From Gymnorhina tibicen (lineage: Eukaryota > Chordata > Aves > Passeriformes > Artamidae), in assembly GCA_013399875.1 (NCBI GenBank), contig VXAZ01006313.1:107779-171778 (forward strand): 64,000 bases of DNA, written 5' to 3'. A program made the position numbers and the translations under genes. The notes under the pieces were generated by a model that searched no databases, was not told the origin of the DNA, and worked only from the letters and a program-made list of their open reading frames with translations. This document shows positions 19,965 through 34,400 of the stretch, in pieces. Every line of letters begins with the position of its first letter. The first letter of the stretch is position 1.

Positions 19965-22125
19965 ATGGCTGTTGGAAGTTGCTCAAAGATTTGGGCTGTC
20001 GCAGTCCCGGCGAGATGGCAGCGTACGGATGAGACCGAGGTGCCGTGTGGCTGTGGGCGTCCGTGGTGCGTGCCCCACCACACCTCTGGTACACAGAGCA
20101 ACGCGGAGTAGCGTGGGGGTGTCTGATCAGTAGCTCTGATTTCGTTTGGTCCTTCGCACTCCTTCACCCATCATGAGACGTTAGCACGTTTTGTCACTAC
20201 AGTTCAAAGTTTCGCATCTACGAGCTTCTCACTTACTTTGTAATATGTTGGTAATAGTTTATGTTTAAACACAATAAACAGCTTGGCTATGGAAATCAGT
20301 TATGAAGGACAAAATACAGTTTGAGACCACGCGTTAATGCAGTCCTAGTGGGCTTCACCAGACAAATCTATGTGTCTATCCTGCTTCACCAGAGCAATAT
20401 TTGAGCACTAATTAGCAATCCGGAATGCTAACAATCTCTCTGCTGCTTCGTTCCTCATTGTAATTAGGAATAGTTTTAGCGCGTTTGTAGTCCTTAGGGT
20501 TTTTTTTCAGAGCTGACATAATAAAGCTGTACTTTTTCTATACTAAGTGGACATTCTGTGCATTGCACTTCCATTGCACTCAATAAAATTCAGTTATAGG
20601 CAGAGGGCTTAGGTTAATCACCTGTTCCCCATGGTGAGCGGGCAAAGCAATTCCTGTGCTGACATGGATGGCACTTCTGTACCGTGCTGGACTTCACCGT
20701 TACACTGCACTGCAAGAGACTCTTCCACTCCTATCCAACATGGTAAAAATATCAGCATCAACGTGAAAATCAAAGGTTTGTGGTTAGGGCACGATGTCCT
20801 GAACCACTTACAACTGTAAGAGGGACAAGTAGAAGCTACTGTTGTAGGAAGAGATCTGTGGAAAGTTACTAGCTGAAAGTTAAGGTATTTTTCTTGCCTT
20901 TACCTGATCTTTATGGCTCTGTCAAATGTGGAAAACTCATTCTACTCTGTGGCATGCTTCCTTTGGTCCTTGCCAAATATTTGCCTGTGAAGAAGGGAGC
21001 AAAACAAAACAAAAACCCCAAAGTTTGAAGGCATACAATGTTTGTAACATCTACAGGGGTTGGATTTAGTTTTATAAACAGGCCTAATTCTTACTATACC
21101 TTGATTATTTCAGCAAAATATAATGACGACCTCACTCCAAACAAACATTTCAATTCTCCTGAAACCCAACGTACAACTTCCACAATCTAGTTACACATGC
21201 CACGGAACAACAACTCATCTTTTCCCAGCGTCTTAACGGGCAGAGTGCAGTCTGCGTCTATACACATTCCCGGTATTTTGGTAACCATTGGTTCATGGGT
21301 TCTTGCTGGAGGGAGCTTAAACCAACTTACATGACATTTAAATATTTCTTTCATGAGTGGCTCCCAAAACAAAAATCATGATTGGTTTTTTTTTTTTTAG
21401 ACCCAATTACTTTGTCTTCAAATTGTCCCAGTCTAGGGCTTGATGTTGCCAGGTGTCTGTTTGGTGCTTCTTGAGCTTCTGTTCCACACTCCGGTACCTC
21501 TTTGAGTGCTCGGTGGTTCCTCGTGCACTGTGCTGAGTGGCAGCATTGATTAGTTATGAATGTACAAAACATCTGACCAGCAGGTATTGGAAAATCGTAT
21601 CCAGGTAGATCCCTGGATTTTGTAATAAACTAAGAAGATTTTTTAGAATGATTCAGCATCAGAATGTCTTCTGCTTATGACACTGAAATTGTTCTTGTTC
21701 ATAGATTTCATGATCTTAATTCATTTATGAGACAGCTATTAAAAAAATGGTTCTGTTCAGAGGTGGTTTAGCTACACTGGAGAATGCTGGGTTTAACAGG
21801 GAGCACTGGTGCAGGGAACTGAAGGAAGTTTCCCAGATCAGTTGAAACCTGTCTCGAAGACTCTGGTGCTGGCAGAGCGAGCCAGTGGATGGCACCGTGA
21901 CCGGCAGGCGACCAAAGCAGTACGAAGGAAAGAGGCTCCACACTGCAAGGCTACCTGCCTGTATTTTTTCCAGTTTTCCTGCTTAATTCCATCCCAGGTG
22001 TCCAAAACTTGTAGGTCACTGAAGTAGTTTTGTTTGGTAGGCTTTTCAATGCATTTTTTTTCTCTTTTTTGTGTGTGTCCATAGTCCTCATCGGCTCAAT
22101 GAGTTGAAATGTGCAGCGGGCTGTG
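19965..22125 (-). other. MMP24: Probable MMP24 3' UTR
   Basis: Non-coding sequence follows the MMP24 stop on the minus strand. I found no AATAAA on this strand in the interval; the ATTAAA words in the A-tract near 19960 are the best candidates for the signal, giving a UTR of about 2.15 kb. Several AATAAA words occur on the opposite strand (20274, 20520, 20581) and are not relevant to MMP24. No repeat is recognised. Confidence 0.5.
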
Positions 22126-22463
22126 TCATACCCATTCCTGGACAGGTCTTTTGTAGTACACGACATTTTGCTGCACCTCTTTGTTTTTAAACTGGAAGAC
22201 TGTGTATACCAGGACAAGGATACACAGAGACAGGATGCAGGGGATCACCACTGCGATGGCATTGACAGTGCTGGGCACGTCGTTTATCGTCACCATGATA
22301 TCCACGTCGTCGTGCGGGAGGCGCCGGTCCTTGCTCCGCTCAACATCCTTCTGGTTACAGCCCATCCAGTCCCTGAGGATCGACCTGGGGTAGCCTGGCT
22401 CCACGCTCAGCCTCTGGTTATCGAACTTCCAGTACTCCTTCCCTTTGTAAAAGTAGGTGTAAA
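22126..22463 (-). CDS. MMP24: MMP24 exon 9: last hemopexin blade, stem, TM, tail
   Basis: Begins after CTCCTAG with [16 protein letters not shown] and passes DWMGC, the closing hemopexin cysteine. The stem is [17 protein letters not shown], followed by the transmembrane helix and the tail [14 protein letters not shown] (stop at 22126-22128). The C-terminal EWV is the known GRIP/ABP-type PDZ ligand of MT5-MMP. Confidence 0.97.
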
Positions 22464-25400
22464 CTAGGAGACAAAACAGAGAGTATTTCTCACCATTTCT
22501 GGTTAATGAGCTGTGCTCGTGCGAGGGCATTAAGGGAGCCTGGACAACTGAAACTAGCCACTACCTAAGTCAATAAAACACATTTATCCAGGGCATTCCC
22601 AAGCCATTGGAAAGTGAAGGTGGTTTTGGAGCTGGGATTTAAAGGAGAAGCCATAACCCTGGCTTGTGTTCTACATTGCCTGTGGAACACCATTCCCTTT
22701 GGCCAAGACAAGCTGGGAATTAAAAAAGAAAACCCTACTAACTTTAAAGGAAGGGTTCTGCAGTGAGTTATTTTTTACTAAAGCATCTATAAAGATGTGC
22801 TTGTCATTACCAAGTAATTGACATCATCTGCAGGGTGCCAGCATGTGCCTGGTGTGACAGTGTTTGGAAGAACACCAGGTTTCTGTTCATTCAGCCTGAG
22901 CAAATGCTGAGTAAGATGAGTCCTTTCGCCACAGAATCACAAAGATTTGGCCTGTGTTATGGAGCAGTGTTGTCCTGCTGCTAATAAAAGGGTGATGCTT
23001 TATGCTACATGTTGTTTGAAGCACCTCCCTCTCCCCAGATTACTCATTTTCTAATGATTCTCAAGTTATTAGAAAACAAAGAGAACAGGAGAACGGAGCT
23101 GTGGTGAAAGTGCTGGTCTCCTGCACTGTTCCCCAGCTTGGCTGGTCTCCCTGCTGTCCTCCAGCCCGGCCCAGCCCTACAGCCCTCCTCTCACACCACA
23201 GCTCCAGATTTGAACACAGCCTCAATGGCACAAGCCCCTTCCGTTGGCTCTTTCCCTAACTGGAGGAGGAGGAAATCTTCAAATCAGAGAAAGAAATGTG
23301 TTGGAAGGAGCCTCTGAAGCTCCAAGCCCCTACTCAGAGCATAACTTCAAGGGTAACTGCTAACATCAGACAGGTTGGAGCCTTTAGCAGAGAGCCAGAG
23401 CTCACTACAGGTGAATTAGGAGGAAATGTAAGTTCCAGCATCCTCAGAACCAGGGCCCAGGAAAAGTTGGGTAGGGTCTATTGTGGCAGAAAAAATCCCA
23501 TTCCCTATGAGCTGGATTGTCATAATGTTTAGCCGCTAAGGAGGTGCGTGGGTTGGAATGAGGGTCAGGAAGGATCTCACACTGCTGCTGCTCACAAAGC
23601 CCAGGTGACCCCAGGGCTTCTGAGACTTGATTCCTGGATCAGAAAATACTCAAAACACTCCACGTCCAACCACCCAGCTCCCAGCACAGACCAGCTCTTC
23701 CCGACCTAACAGGTGTAATGACTGCAGACACATACAGCCTTCCTTGCTGATGAAAGCGCCCTGAGGAGCCTGAGGGATTCCTCTCCACACGGTGATGGGC
23801 TTTGGGTATCCTGGGTCCGTTGCTCTCTTGTCCTCATTGTACCTCCAGTACCTGTCCCCTTTGAAGAAGTACGTTTTGCCCACGGGCTCCCAGCGCAGCG
23901 CTGTGTCGATGCCCTCCCGGGGCAGGCAGTTCCCCAGCTCCACCAGGCTGTGAGGGTAGCCTGGCTCTGCCGTCACTTCCTTAAAAACCCAGTACTTATC
24001 TCCTAGAGGTGAGTGGGGACACAAACAACAAACAGATTGGCCTGGTTAGGAGTTGAATCAATACGAACCTAAACCAACTGCAGTGAACCATGGCATGTTG
24101 AGGGCTGCTAGGCTTAACTCTAACCTGTGAAAAAGCTGCTCCTCCACTTCAGTTTCACTCTGAAACCTTATTTCATCTGCTGCTCCTCAGCTCTTGTTTT
24201 GGGAGAGCTGTTGAACAGCCCTTTCCCATTTACCTTCTCATGCCAGGAATGATTTCAAAGACTTGTCTCATCCCCTGTCTGCCATCCTTTGCTCAGGCTG
24301 AGATGCTGGTCAGCCCAAGCTTTTCAGACATTTCTGTTGCCTTTCCCTGAGCCTTCTCAAGTTTTAATACAGTTTAGAAAGCTGAGGTGCTGAAGCTGCA
24401 GACACCAATTCAGAAGCCCAGGTACTGTGGTTTTGTACCGGACATGCTTTCCAGCCACTCTTCCTTGCTCACAGCTTGCTCTCAATTACAGGATCCTGTT
24501 CAGACACTGTCACCATACAAGAAGCTAAAGTGGCCCCCAGCACAAGGTTGGTCATTTTGTCTCTTTAGGAGACAATTGTCCAGAAATGAGGTTTGGGAGT
24601 GCCCTGCACCTGGAGAGGCCACAGTGCCCTGGCGAAACGTGTTTAAGGAGATAGGCAGGGGACTGACACTCCCTGGGAAATAGGAGCTGTTTCTTGTTAT
24701 TACAGGAAAGCCAACTTCCCCTAATTGATATTAACTCTATACAGAGATTGTCCTGGCAATGCCAGCCCACACTGAACTGTATTTTAAGGATCAGTAGCTA
24801 CTTGAAGTGCCCCCTTGGAAAAGGACAAGGGTGCAGCGTACCTGTTTTCACCATTTTCATGCCATAAAAGCAGCCTGAGGTGAGGCAGGAGTGGTTGGCT
24901 CGTACTGAACTGTACTGTACCTTTGAAGAAAACGAATTTGCCATCAGAGCGCTCATAGGCTGCGTCGATCTTTGCAGGGAGGCCCTTCCAGAACTGCTCA
25001 ATCTGCATGGGATACCCCTCCTGCACCCGGTTGTTGCGCAGACGCCAGAACCAGCGATCCTGAGAAAACCAGAAGCCTCTTGAGACTGAGTACTTTTGTC
25101 TTGCAGTCAGACCTGGCTGGCTCCAGCATCCAGCACTGCTAATCCTTGCCTAGGCCCCACAACCATTACAGACACAAGTCCTGCTTCACGTGACAGCTCC
25201 AACCCAGCCCAACACTGTCTCCAGTGTGGGAAGTGCTGTGGGGGGAAGATGGCAGCCCAAAGGGGGAGATGTTGATTGATGGTGCTGTGAAAAAGGGTGG
25301 AAAGAAGGAGAGGGAAAAGGAGTAGGGGGAAGCGAGTCCACAGCTGTAAGCATTGTGACCTCTCCATGTCTTGTCACTGCTTCTCCTGGTACAGTTGAAG

Positions 25401-28400
25401 CTCAGCTCTTGGAGCCCAGGAGAACCAGACAGCCTGAACATTACCTGGGGACTGTGTGAAACACACAACGTCTAAAGGCACAAAGGAGTTATGAAATATC
25501 CCTTCAGACATTAGATCATTAGTTAAAGCTGCAGTGGATGCTCAGGGATGAGCACGAGCAGGACAGAATCTGTGAGACTTCTCCCAGATACCATCCCAAC
25601 CTTCAACTAGTTTCATTTTAGGAATCTTCTGCAACTGATGTGGTTTGTCCATTTAATAACCTCCAATATATCCCTCTCCACACTTCACACCCATTGGGCA
25701 GAGTGAAAGCTACTGGTATTTTGGGAATGGGATCATGGATGTCCATATTCAAGGCACTCTAATGGGTTATTGAGCAAGGCCTCTCCTTCCTCCTTGGCTG
25801 TCGTTTACAAGGAAGGTTGACTCCAACTCCCCAGGTAGGCTGAGTGCTCCCAAAGCCCCAGTTCCATGCATGTCACCTCTGAGACAATGAGGCTTGTTCC
25901 CAGAGAAGCTGTGGCTGCTCCATCCCTGAAAGTGTTTCAGGCCAGCTTGGATGGGGCTCGGTCTAGTGGAAGGTGTCCCTGTCCATGGCAGGGGGTGGAA
26001 CAAGATGGTCTTTAAGGTCCCTCCCAACCCAAACCAGTCTAGGATTCTGCAGTTAACCGTGGTACTGGTATTGCTTCCTGGCTTTACGGGAGGCTCCTCT
26101 CAGGCTTGGTGGTGTCTGAATTCTCTGGCAATGCACCCAGTTCACATTTTGGAGCACAGGCTGCCTGGGCATTTTGTAAATTCCATCAGGCACTGTTTCC
26201 AAATATTACAGAGCCAATCTGCTTACACTTTTTTCCAATATTACTCAGTCATCACCCTCAGAGGAACAGAGCTATTTTCAGAGACTTTTCAATCTCACTA
26301 GCAAATACTTCTATTAACCTTTTCTAGCAATAAAATGAAGGGAAGACTCACGGGTAAGCAGGAATTCTTAGTACCTTGAAAACAAACATTTCTCCTCTAA
26401 AGAGAGCCACAGTGTTAAAGTTGCCATCACAGATGTTCGGTTTGGAGCCAGGGAGAGCTGGCCTGTCACCCAGAGGAGGACTGGGAGGTCGTGGCTGTCT
26501 CTCGTGTTTTCTTTCCGAAGTGGAGTGAATTCTGCGAACAGGAAGAGTTGGTAAAGGCCTGGTTGGCTCCAGGGGCTCAATAGGAGGACCTAGAAGTGAA
26601 AAGGAATATATTTAGCAAAGTGGACAAGCTTGGTTTTTCTGTAAGCTTTAAAAGGCTCCAGGCTGGATGGACAGCACGGCCAGGGATTTACATACTCCTG
26701 GTGCAGAGCTCATTCCCTAGAAATGGGGAGCAGAATGAGATGCATCCACACGTGAAAACTATCCCAAAACAGATGAGTGATAAGAACTGAGGAGGAGCCA
26801 GAATGTTTTTGTAGGTCTTCCCAAGGAGGCCAGAGCTAAAAGGAAGGAGGAGTCACGCCAGTCACGTTCCCAACTGAAATGAAAGGTGGTAACCCTTGAA
26901 TAGAAATGTTTAGTAGACCATAAAAAAAGGCAACAAAAACCCCTAGAAACCGAAACAAAACCAGAAAAAAAAAAGTTAGGGTGTGAAAACCAATGCTACA
27001 TTGTAAGGGGAGCTGCAGGGACTACTTTATTACAGGTCAGTTACCAATCTATGCTTTCCCTGATGAACAGCTGTGACAAGGAGCCTTATCCCACTCAAGT
27101 GATGCCCTCCCAGCACAGCTCTCCCTTTCCATCCTTCCCCAGCTCAGCTCTGGGATGTGACAAGGCCGCAGGAGTGTACAGAGAAATACAAACACAAGTG
27201 AGTTACACTGGAGCAGAGGTCTTAAACTGCTTTTGCAGTTTTCATTAACAGTTAGAGGTCAATCTGGACCAAATCTTACTCAGAGAGTCACAGATTTCTT
27301 GTTGCTTCTCAGAGAAGGCCACGAGTTAATATGGCAATAAACAGAAGGCCACTAGAGCAAGGGATTTCGGTGAGCCTGAGATCTGAAGATGGTTTATTTG
27401 CAGGGATCATGGTTTCAATTTCATTCTGAGCCTGTAGGACAAACCCCCACCTGTGGGCAGAATGGGGGCTGCTGTCATGGGTGCCCTTTCAGTGTCACTG
27501 TTTGGGGCCAAGGTGCTGCACCCCAGCTGGGTGTGAACACTGGCCCTGGACAAGGCTCATCCTCACAGCCTGGAAGAGTCACCCCGAGCTGGGCATCTGC
27601 CCACAGCCAGGGAAGGGATTTATGAGGAAGGATTGAGGAACCCATGGAGGCCACACATCTGTGGGGTTAGAAGAGGGCTTTTGCAGATAAACACTTTGAA
27701 CTGTGCAGTCTGAAATGATGGTTTGGTGCCCAAGTCCCCATGACAGCTTAAGTCCTCAATTTTCAAAGGGTTCCTAAAATGGATGAGTGCTTAACAGGTC
27801 CTGGAAGGGTGACCAGGTTAGGAAAATCCTCACAGCTAATGACAAAGAAGCCATCAGAGAAAGCCACCTCAGTAATGTTAATAAGGATGTAACAGTAAGG
27901 ATCTTGTGTGCAGGTTTCATGGATATTATGTTCAGAAAGTACCACTTGGATGGTAAAGTCCCAACTTCCTGCAGTACCAGGCCAGAAACCTCCACCAGCG
28001 AGTTCTGTGATGAGCCCAATGATTCCAGAGCAGATATGGCCCATTTTCTAGATTTCAAGCATAGAAAATCTTCTATAATGCACAGTAAACTGCTCTAATG
28101 ATTACGGCCTGTCACAGCTAAAGTCTGCCTTACCCATTGCCTGAGTTTGTGCAGCTTTAAATTCAGTGTTTTCTTTCTTATGTCTAGTGTCTCAGCATTT
28201 AATCATTTCTAGATCTTGATGGGAATGCTTTTAAAATTCTCCGTAACGAACCAAATAGAGCAGTTACTTTGTTCTTTTGCTGCAATGGCTTTTGGTTTAA
28301 GGTCTTGAGACTAACACCTCTTTCCTAAAGCTTTTCAAATGGATGACTGTATTTCTTCAAGGCAGCTTGTCCTCATCATGTGACGCTTTGTGCCATGTGC

Positions 28401-31400
28401 AGTTATTAGCAACTATCTGTATTTACTTTATTCCAGAGCTTTAATAAAAGACATCAAATATTGCTTACACAAATACTTTAGATGAGGATTCTCTGATGAT
28501 GATTACTCTTGGAAAGCTGTCTACATAAAATGGATACAAATACTACACTGAGACTGTGTATTTCTCATCCCCTCCAATCTTACCCGGTCAGTGCCCAGTG
28601 TTTTAGCTGACCATAAAATTTCCAAACTCTGATACGGCTGCCACTAGAGACCTGTGGGTTTTCCCCAAATGGGACGCAGCCAAGGTCTCCAGACAGTGCC
28701 TGTGACACTGGAGCAGCAGGGCTGGAGCAGGCAGGGTGGGCACATCCACAGCAGTGCTGCAGTGCAGCTCAGGAGGTGCTTCTGGAGACAGACCCGGTCC
28801 TCTACAATTGCTGTGCTTTTAGTCACACTCAAGTTCATTGAATACATCTTTTTTGGAAGGTAAACTTAAAGACACATTTCTTGAGCATATCCAGGATGCT
28901 GCAGCTGCAAACAGGCACCACAGGGCACAGAAAGAGCTGACCCACAAAACCACCTCCTTCCTCAAAATACATACAAACTGGGTGTCTCAGTCCTCAGGAT
29001 CTTACTTATTTCACACCATCCCTACGTACTGCTGCATCTCCACATGTGCTGCTGCTGTTCTTGCTGGCAGCCACTGACACTGCCTGCTCCCACACCCACA
29101 GGACCTTTCTGCAGTGTGAAGCAAAGGCACCTCCCCAAGGGCAGAAGGTCCAGGCTGGAAAGCTCCTGGAGGCAGGGCTGCATTGGCACAGTGGGACATG
29201 CACAGGAAGGGCTGGGAGTGGGGAAAGAGGCCCCAGACAGACCCTGCACAAAGACAGCCGGGGTTCTGGTTTGTTCACATGGGAGGGGGCAGCAGCGTTC
29301 AGCTCCTGCCTGGGACAACCAAAGGAGCAGGAAGTTCACAACCAGTTTTGGATGTCAAAAATGGCCCTTGGTGCCAGTGACAGAACCCAAGTGAATGAAG
29401 TCTGAAAACCAACAGACTTCACTTACATGCTCAGTGAAGATGGAAATGCTTGCATTAGGAAAGAGAAGTCTTGACTGGGGACAATAATCAGTGATTTACT
29501 GAGCACTGCAGGCACTCATTAAACAGCAGCACAGCCCCTTCCCTCCTGTGCTGCCTTCCCCATGGCTTTGAGTGGATGTGGTTGGTAAATAACACTGGAT
29601 AACCTCTAATGCCTGTCCTACCTGATAGGATTCCCCTGCCAACAGCCTGGCACAAGGGTCAGCTACATCCCATTGCTGCAGAAACACAAGGGAGGTGTCG
29701 TTTGCTGTTCCCTCCCCTTTGCAAGGGGCAAATGCTGCCATGCACTGACCAAGCCAGAGATGCACTTCTGTTGCCAGAGATTACCATGAGCAGTAAGATG
29801 AGGACATGACATTAATTCCTCCTCCCTCTCTTTTAACAGAAAAAAAAGGGTGAGACAGGAGTAGTACCTGGAAAAAAAAAAAAAGATGAATGTGTCTAAT
29901 GACAAAGACCCATCGGACACAGAGAATCTGACACACAGAGAATCTGACCATAAGGTGCAGAAGAGGCACTATAGTGTTATGCTCATATGATGGAAATTTA
30001 ACACCTCCTGCATGACTGGAGTTACTAATCCACTGCCTCTGCACAAGTGAGGACCAGTTGTGTACCCTCTCACAGCCTGTACAGGCAGTCCCCTACAGCT
30101 CCCCTGTTCACCTGCAGTGCCCAAGGCCTGTCACAGTCATCTGTGGAGAAGAGGAAAGTTCAAACACCACCTGCAACCCAGGGGACTGATGTAAAGGTTT
30201 TAATTAGCCCTAAAATGCCACTGAAGCCACACACAGAGAACTGGCATGGCAGAAGCAGTTGTACACACCATGGTCAGGATGGTGCCAAGCAGCAAGGATT
30301 CAGATGAACCAGGGATTTGCATTAAGGAAAACATTTGCTAGAACAGTGGAGAGAGATCCCAAGTCAGGCCCAACAAGGGCTGGCCCTGTACATACTCACT
30401 GCTGGCCATGGCCAAACCAGAGCTGGCACACTGCTCTGGAGAGGGACACGGCCCTGGCAAGGCTTCCCACACGTGCTGCAGGTGGTCTGCAACCTGCTTG
30501 GATGCAGACTTTGTCATTTCATTTCAAATATTCCTCTTACTGTGTTTCCCTGCCAGCCACAGATGTTTCCTTGCTATCTTTCACTCCATTTTTTTGTTTT
30601 TATAACCCAGGCCTTCTAATTTATTCTGATTGAAGGCTTTTCTCCTCTCCTTCTTACACAGACTGCCTTTTTATTTTTAATTGCTGCCTCCACTTTGTCC
30701 CTGAGTGTGGCTAAAGATGGGAAGTGATCCTACAGCTCTGCACATGCGAAGAGCAGAGGAGCACACAGAAAACATGGAAATCCTCAGGTCCAAGTCCTAC
30801 TCAGGCAGAATTTGGTGTACAGTTATGGGGATGGGAAGCAGAAGCACAGCCTGTCCATTGGTGGAGAAAGATGCTCCCTCATAAGACCTAAGGCACTGCA
30901 GAGCCCAACCTGGCACGAAAGCAGAATGAGCAGACCCCATCCATAAGGAAAGCTCACCGGTCATTCCTATTTCCAGACTTCATCACAGTAACCTGCCTCC
31001 AAAACAGCTCAAGGCAGGATGGAACAGGTTTACCAGCAGCAGAGATGAGCGTGTGAACAAAGAGTCACTTAAGATGTGCTGGCACTGTGGTATTTATACA
31101 GGGACTGATCACACCCACTAGTGCTGTAAGTGACCAGGCAGCATCCTCTGTCACTATGCTTCCGAGCAACTTCAGAGAATCAGACAGAGGAAAAATATCT
31201 AATTAGAAAAACCTGAGTGAGAGAGGTTATTGCATGGGTCTGAAGATGGGCCTGAACCCAGTCACCTAGTTATCATGTGTGATCCCAGCACCAGAGCCAA
31301 GTCTACCCATGGGACTGATCCTGCAGCCACTTCCACATGGGAAGCAGGTAAGAAATGTCCTGGAGCTGGAAACTCTGCATTCTGGAGGGAAGCAACTTGC

Positions 31401-34400
31401 TGGGACTTTACAGATGCTGTGTGGAGAAGAAGAGTTTTTTCCTCTCTATCAGAAGCAAGGCAAAGAATGTCAGAAAGCTTTTGGGTCACAGATCACCTTC
31501 AGAGTGTGATTTCCACCACTGGCACTTAGCCTCCTCCCTTCATGCTTCCTCTGTCGCAGACCATCTGAACACCAAGGTGACCTGTGAAGATAACACAGAG
31601 AGAGGAGGCATTTAGGAGCCACTGTGTCGATAGTTGAGGACAAAATATAATTGTACTGTCCTCCTGGCTATTGACAGAGTGTTCCCTCAACTGCACAGCA
31701 CCTGCCTGGAGGCTCAGCACCTTCCTGGCTCAGCCTGTCCCAGCCAGTGGCTCCCCGAGCCTGCCAGCACAGAGGAGGCTTTGGGTCAGCTCAGGGGAGA
31801 GAATCATCCACTTGCAAACAAAGGCCTGTCCTTATCTTCTTAATATTCACTCTGAGAAGAAAACTATCCTCCGGACTGCAGTTATGGTTTGAATAACACA
31901 CAGGAGGATTTTGGTTTGAAAAAGCTGAGCTGCCTGCGTGTTCCTGCAGCACTGAACCAGCTGGCCAGGTACACGGGCAAGGCTCCTCAAATCAAAGCCT
32001 ACGATCCAAGGGAGCCAGGGAGAGCAAGAGAAACCCACCTGGCTGCTCTGCAGGCTCCAGGGCAGTGCAGAGAGGCCCCTGTTCACACTACATGATGTAG
32101 CTGCCAACAAGCTACCTCAGGGGCCAGAGATTGTCCACAGAACTCCCAAGTGCAGGAAGGACTCCTTTCCCTCACTCACTTGATAAACTCACCCACAGAG
32201 CACTTTGCACTTCTGGGCTCAGCCTTCAGGGCTGAAGTGATGTCCCAGTTAGCCTGGGTCCTTGCCACAGGGCAGAACAAGCCCCAGCACCCACAGAACA
32301 ACGGGTGGACAGTCAAGGCCCCCGTGATCATCACTGGGTGGCAGGAAGGGTTTCTCGAGCCCTTCTCACACATTCTCCTCTGAATGAGAACTGCCCTGCA
32401 GGTGACAGAGCATTCACCTGGGAGACAAGCGTCCACAGCAGACATCCTTGCTCTAAGCCAAAGGGAATGCTCTCCTGGGCTCTGGAACAAGGTGATTCAC
32501 CTTGCACTTGGGTTCTCTGCTTTGGGTGCCGGAAAAGTGGGTCGAAAATTCCCAGGCTTAGGCAGGCAAATGATGAGAGGTTGGGGCTCTGCAAGATGCT
32601 CCAGTTTCCTTCTGGAAAAAACTTTCAGAAGCCTGACATCTGCTCCACAGAAAAAGAGAACATCTTTCTACACTCAGAAGAATCTGTAGGATGAGAAAAG
32701 TATTTCCTGCCCAGCCATAACACACACCAGTGTTTTTCCACCAGCTGAGAAACCTCCCAAGAGAGAGGGGCTCCCTCTCAGCCTCCCCTTTGGCAGAGTC
32801 CTCCAGGTGTCCGGTGGAGCCCAAGGACAGCACCAGGAGCCAGGCAGTAACTCCCTGTGTGAGGAAGGGCACACGGCAGGTGAGGCTCTGTGGATGCACC
32901 AGAGGTGGAGTCTGCTGTTTCCTGCTGGGTCCAACAGAGTCTGTGGACAGGAGGAAAGGTGCAAATGAAGTGATGCAACATAGAGAGTTGGTATCTCTGG
33001 TATCTCTGCAGCACGCCAGAGATGTGGCACCAGGGCACATCCCTCCAGATTCCTGAGTGCCAAGCATTTTCCTTCCCCTCTCCTCCTATGAGCACAGCAC
33101 CACAGGGCATGGATCCACAAGTCCCAAATCTTGCAGCTTCTACAGATGAGGTCTTGGATGTTACTCTATTTCCTCCCCATGTCCAAGAGGACATTTTCAG
33201 AGAACATTTCCAGGTCCTGCATGACAGCAAAGCTTGCTCTGATGGTCCCACTCAGTGCAGTGTCACCACATGGAAATTCTCCACCAGGTCTTTCTGCTGT
33301 TCCCTCACAAGCCATCTCACACATAGGTGTAGTTTACAAGGATCTGGGATGGTCACAAGGGTCTGTAGGTTACAAGAATCTCTATGGCTGCCACTGGGAA
33401 AAGGGGAGGGAGGTTATGGAACCCGTGCATGCTGCACTGGAGGGGCAAGGCTGGCAGAAGGTCCTGTTTGCTCATGGACACTGTGCCCTGCTGATCCCCT
33501 GTTCCTGGATGTCAGAGCTGATGTTGTCCAGTTCCTCAGCCAGGGGCTGGAGTGGTTTCATGACCACTCTGGACCTCAGGTCTCAGGGGTGCAGCATGTG
33601 CACTGACTGGGAGCTCTTCTCTTGAGCTGCACAAAAGATGTGTGAGGCTGAGACTTCCTTGGTGAGATTTGGGATGACCCAGATCTTTGAGGCTGTCTCC
33701 TGGGTTAATGACCTGGTTGACCTTTGAGTGATTAGGAGACCTCCCCTTTGTGACCTCAGGCTTTGAAAGGCCCTTGAAAGTTAACCAGCCTGTGGACATG
33801 AGTTTTCCGTGCACATCATGTCAAGCCCTCTGCTCCCCAGACACAGTGTCACAAGAGTCACTCCCAGTGAGAGGCTGCTTCATCACCCACTGCAAACCAG
33901 TATGGAGAGCAGGACATGAGGAATCATGGAATCACAGAATCAGTCAGGTTGGAAAAGCCCTCTAAGATGATCGAGTCCAACCCTTAACCCATCACTGCCT
34001 AAACCATGCCACCAAGTGCCACATCCACACATTTTTTTAATACCACCAGGGATGGTGGCTCCACCACTGCCCCGGGCAGCCTGTTCCAATGCCTGACCAC
34101 CCTTTTAGTGAAGAAATTTTCCCTAATACCCAGCCTAAAACTCCCCTGACACAACTTGAGGCTGTTTCCTTTTGCCACTTGTTACCTGGGAGAACCCCGA
34201 GTCCCATCTGTCTGCACCTTCCTGTCAGGACAGGGTGACCAGTGCTGCAGAGTGACCAGTTCAGGCTCTGTGACACAGCCACAGCTGAGCATCTCTTCTC
34301 TCTCCACCTCCAGTACAGCTCCCTGCAGCCCTGGCTTCAACACTAGCAAAGTTAAGAGGCAACTCAACAGGATATCCAGGGCACCTACAAACTGGTATCA

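Noticed and set aside
20274..20586. Three plus-strand AATAAA words near 20.3-20.6 kb as EIF6 poly(A) sites
   Set aside because: They lie over 5 kb from the EIF6 stop, beyond two LTRs and inside the MMP24 3' UTR on the other strand. An earlier AATAAA at 16252 is more likely.
23734..23742. Non-canonical GC donor (AAG|GC) for MMP24 exon 8
   Set aside because: A canonical GT donor three bases on (GGCT|GTATGT) keeps the frame and gives KEGFYTYFYKG, matching the family.
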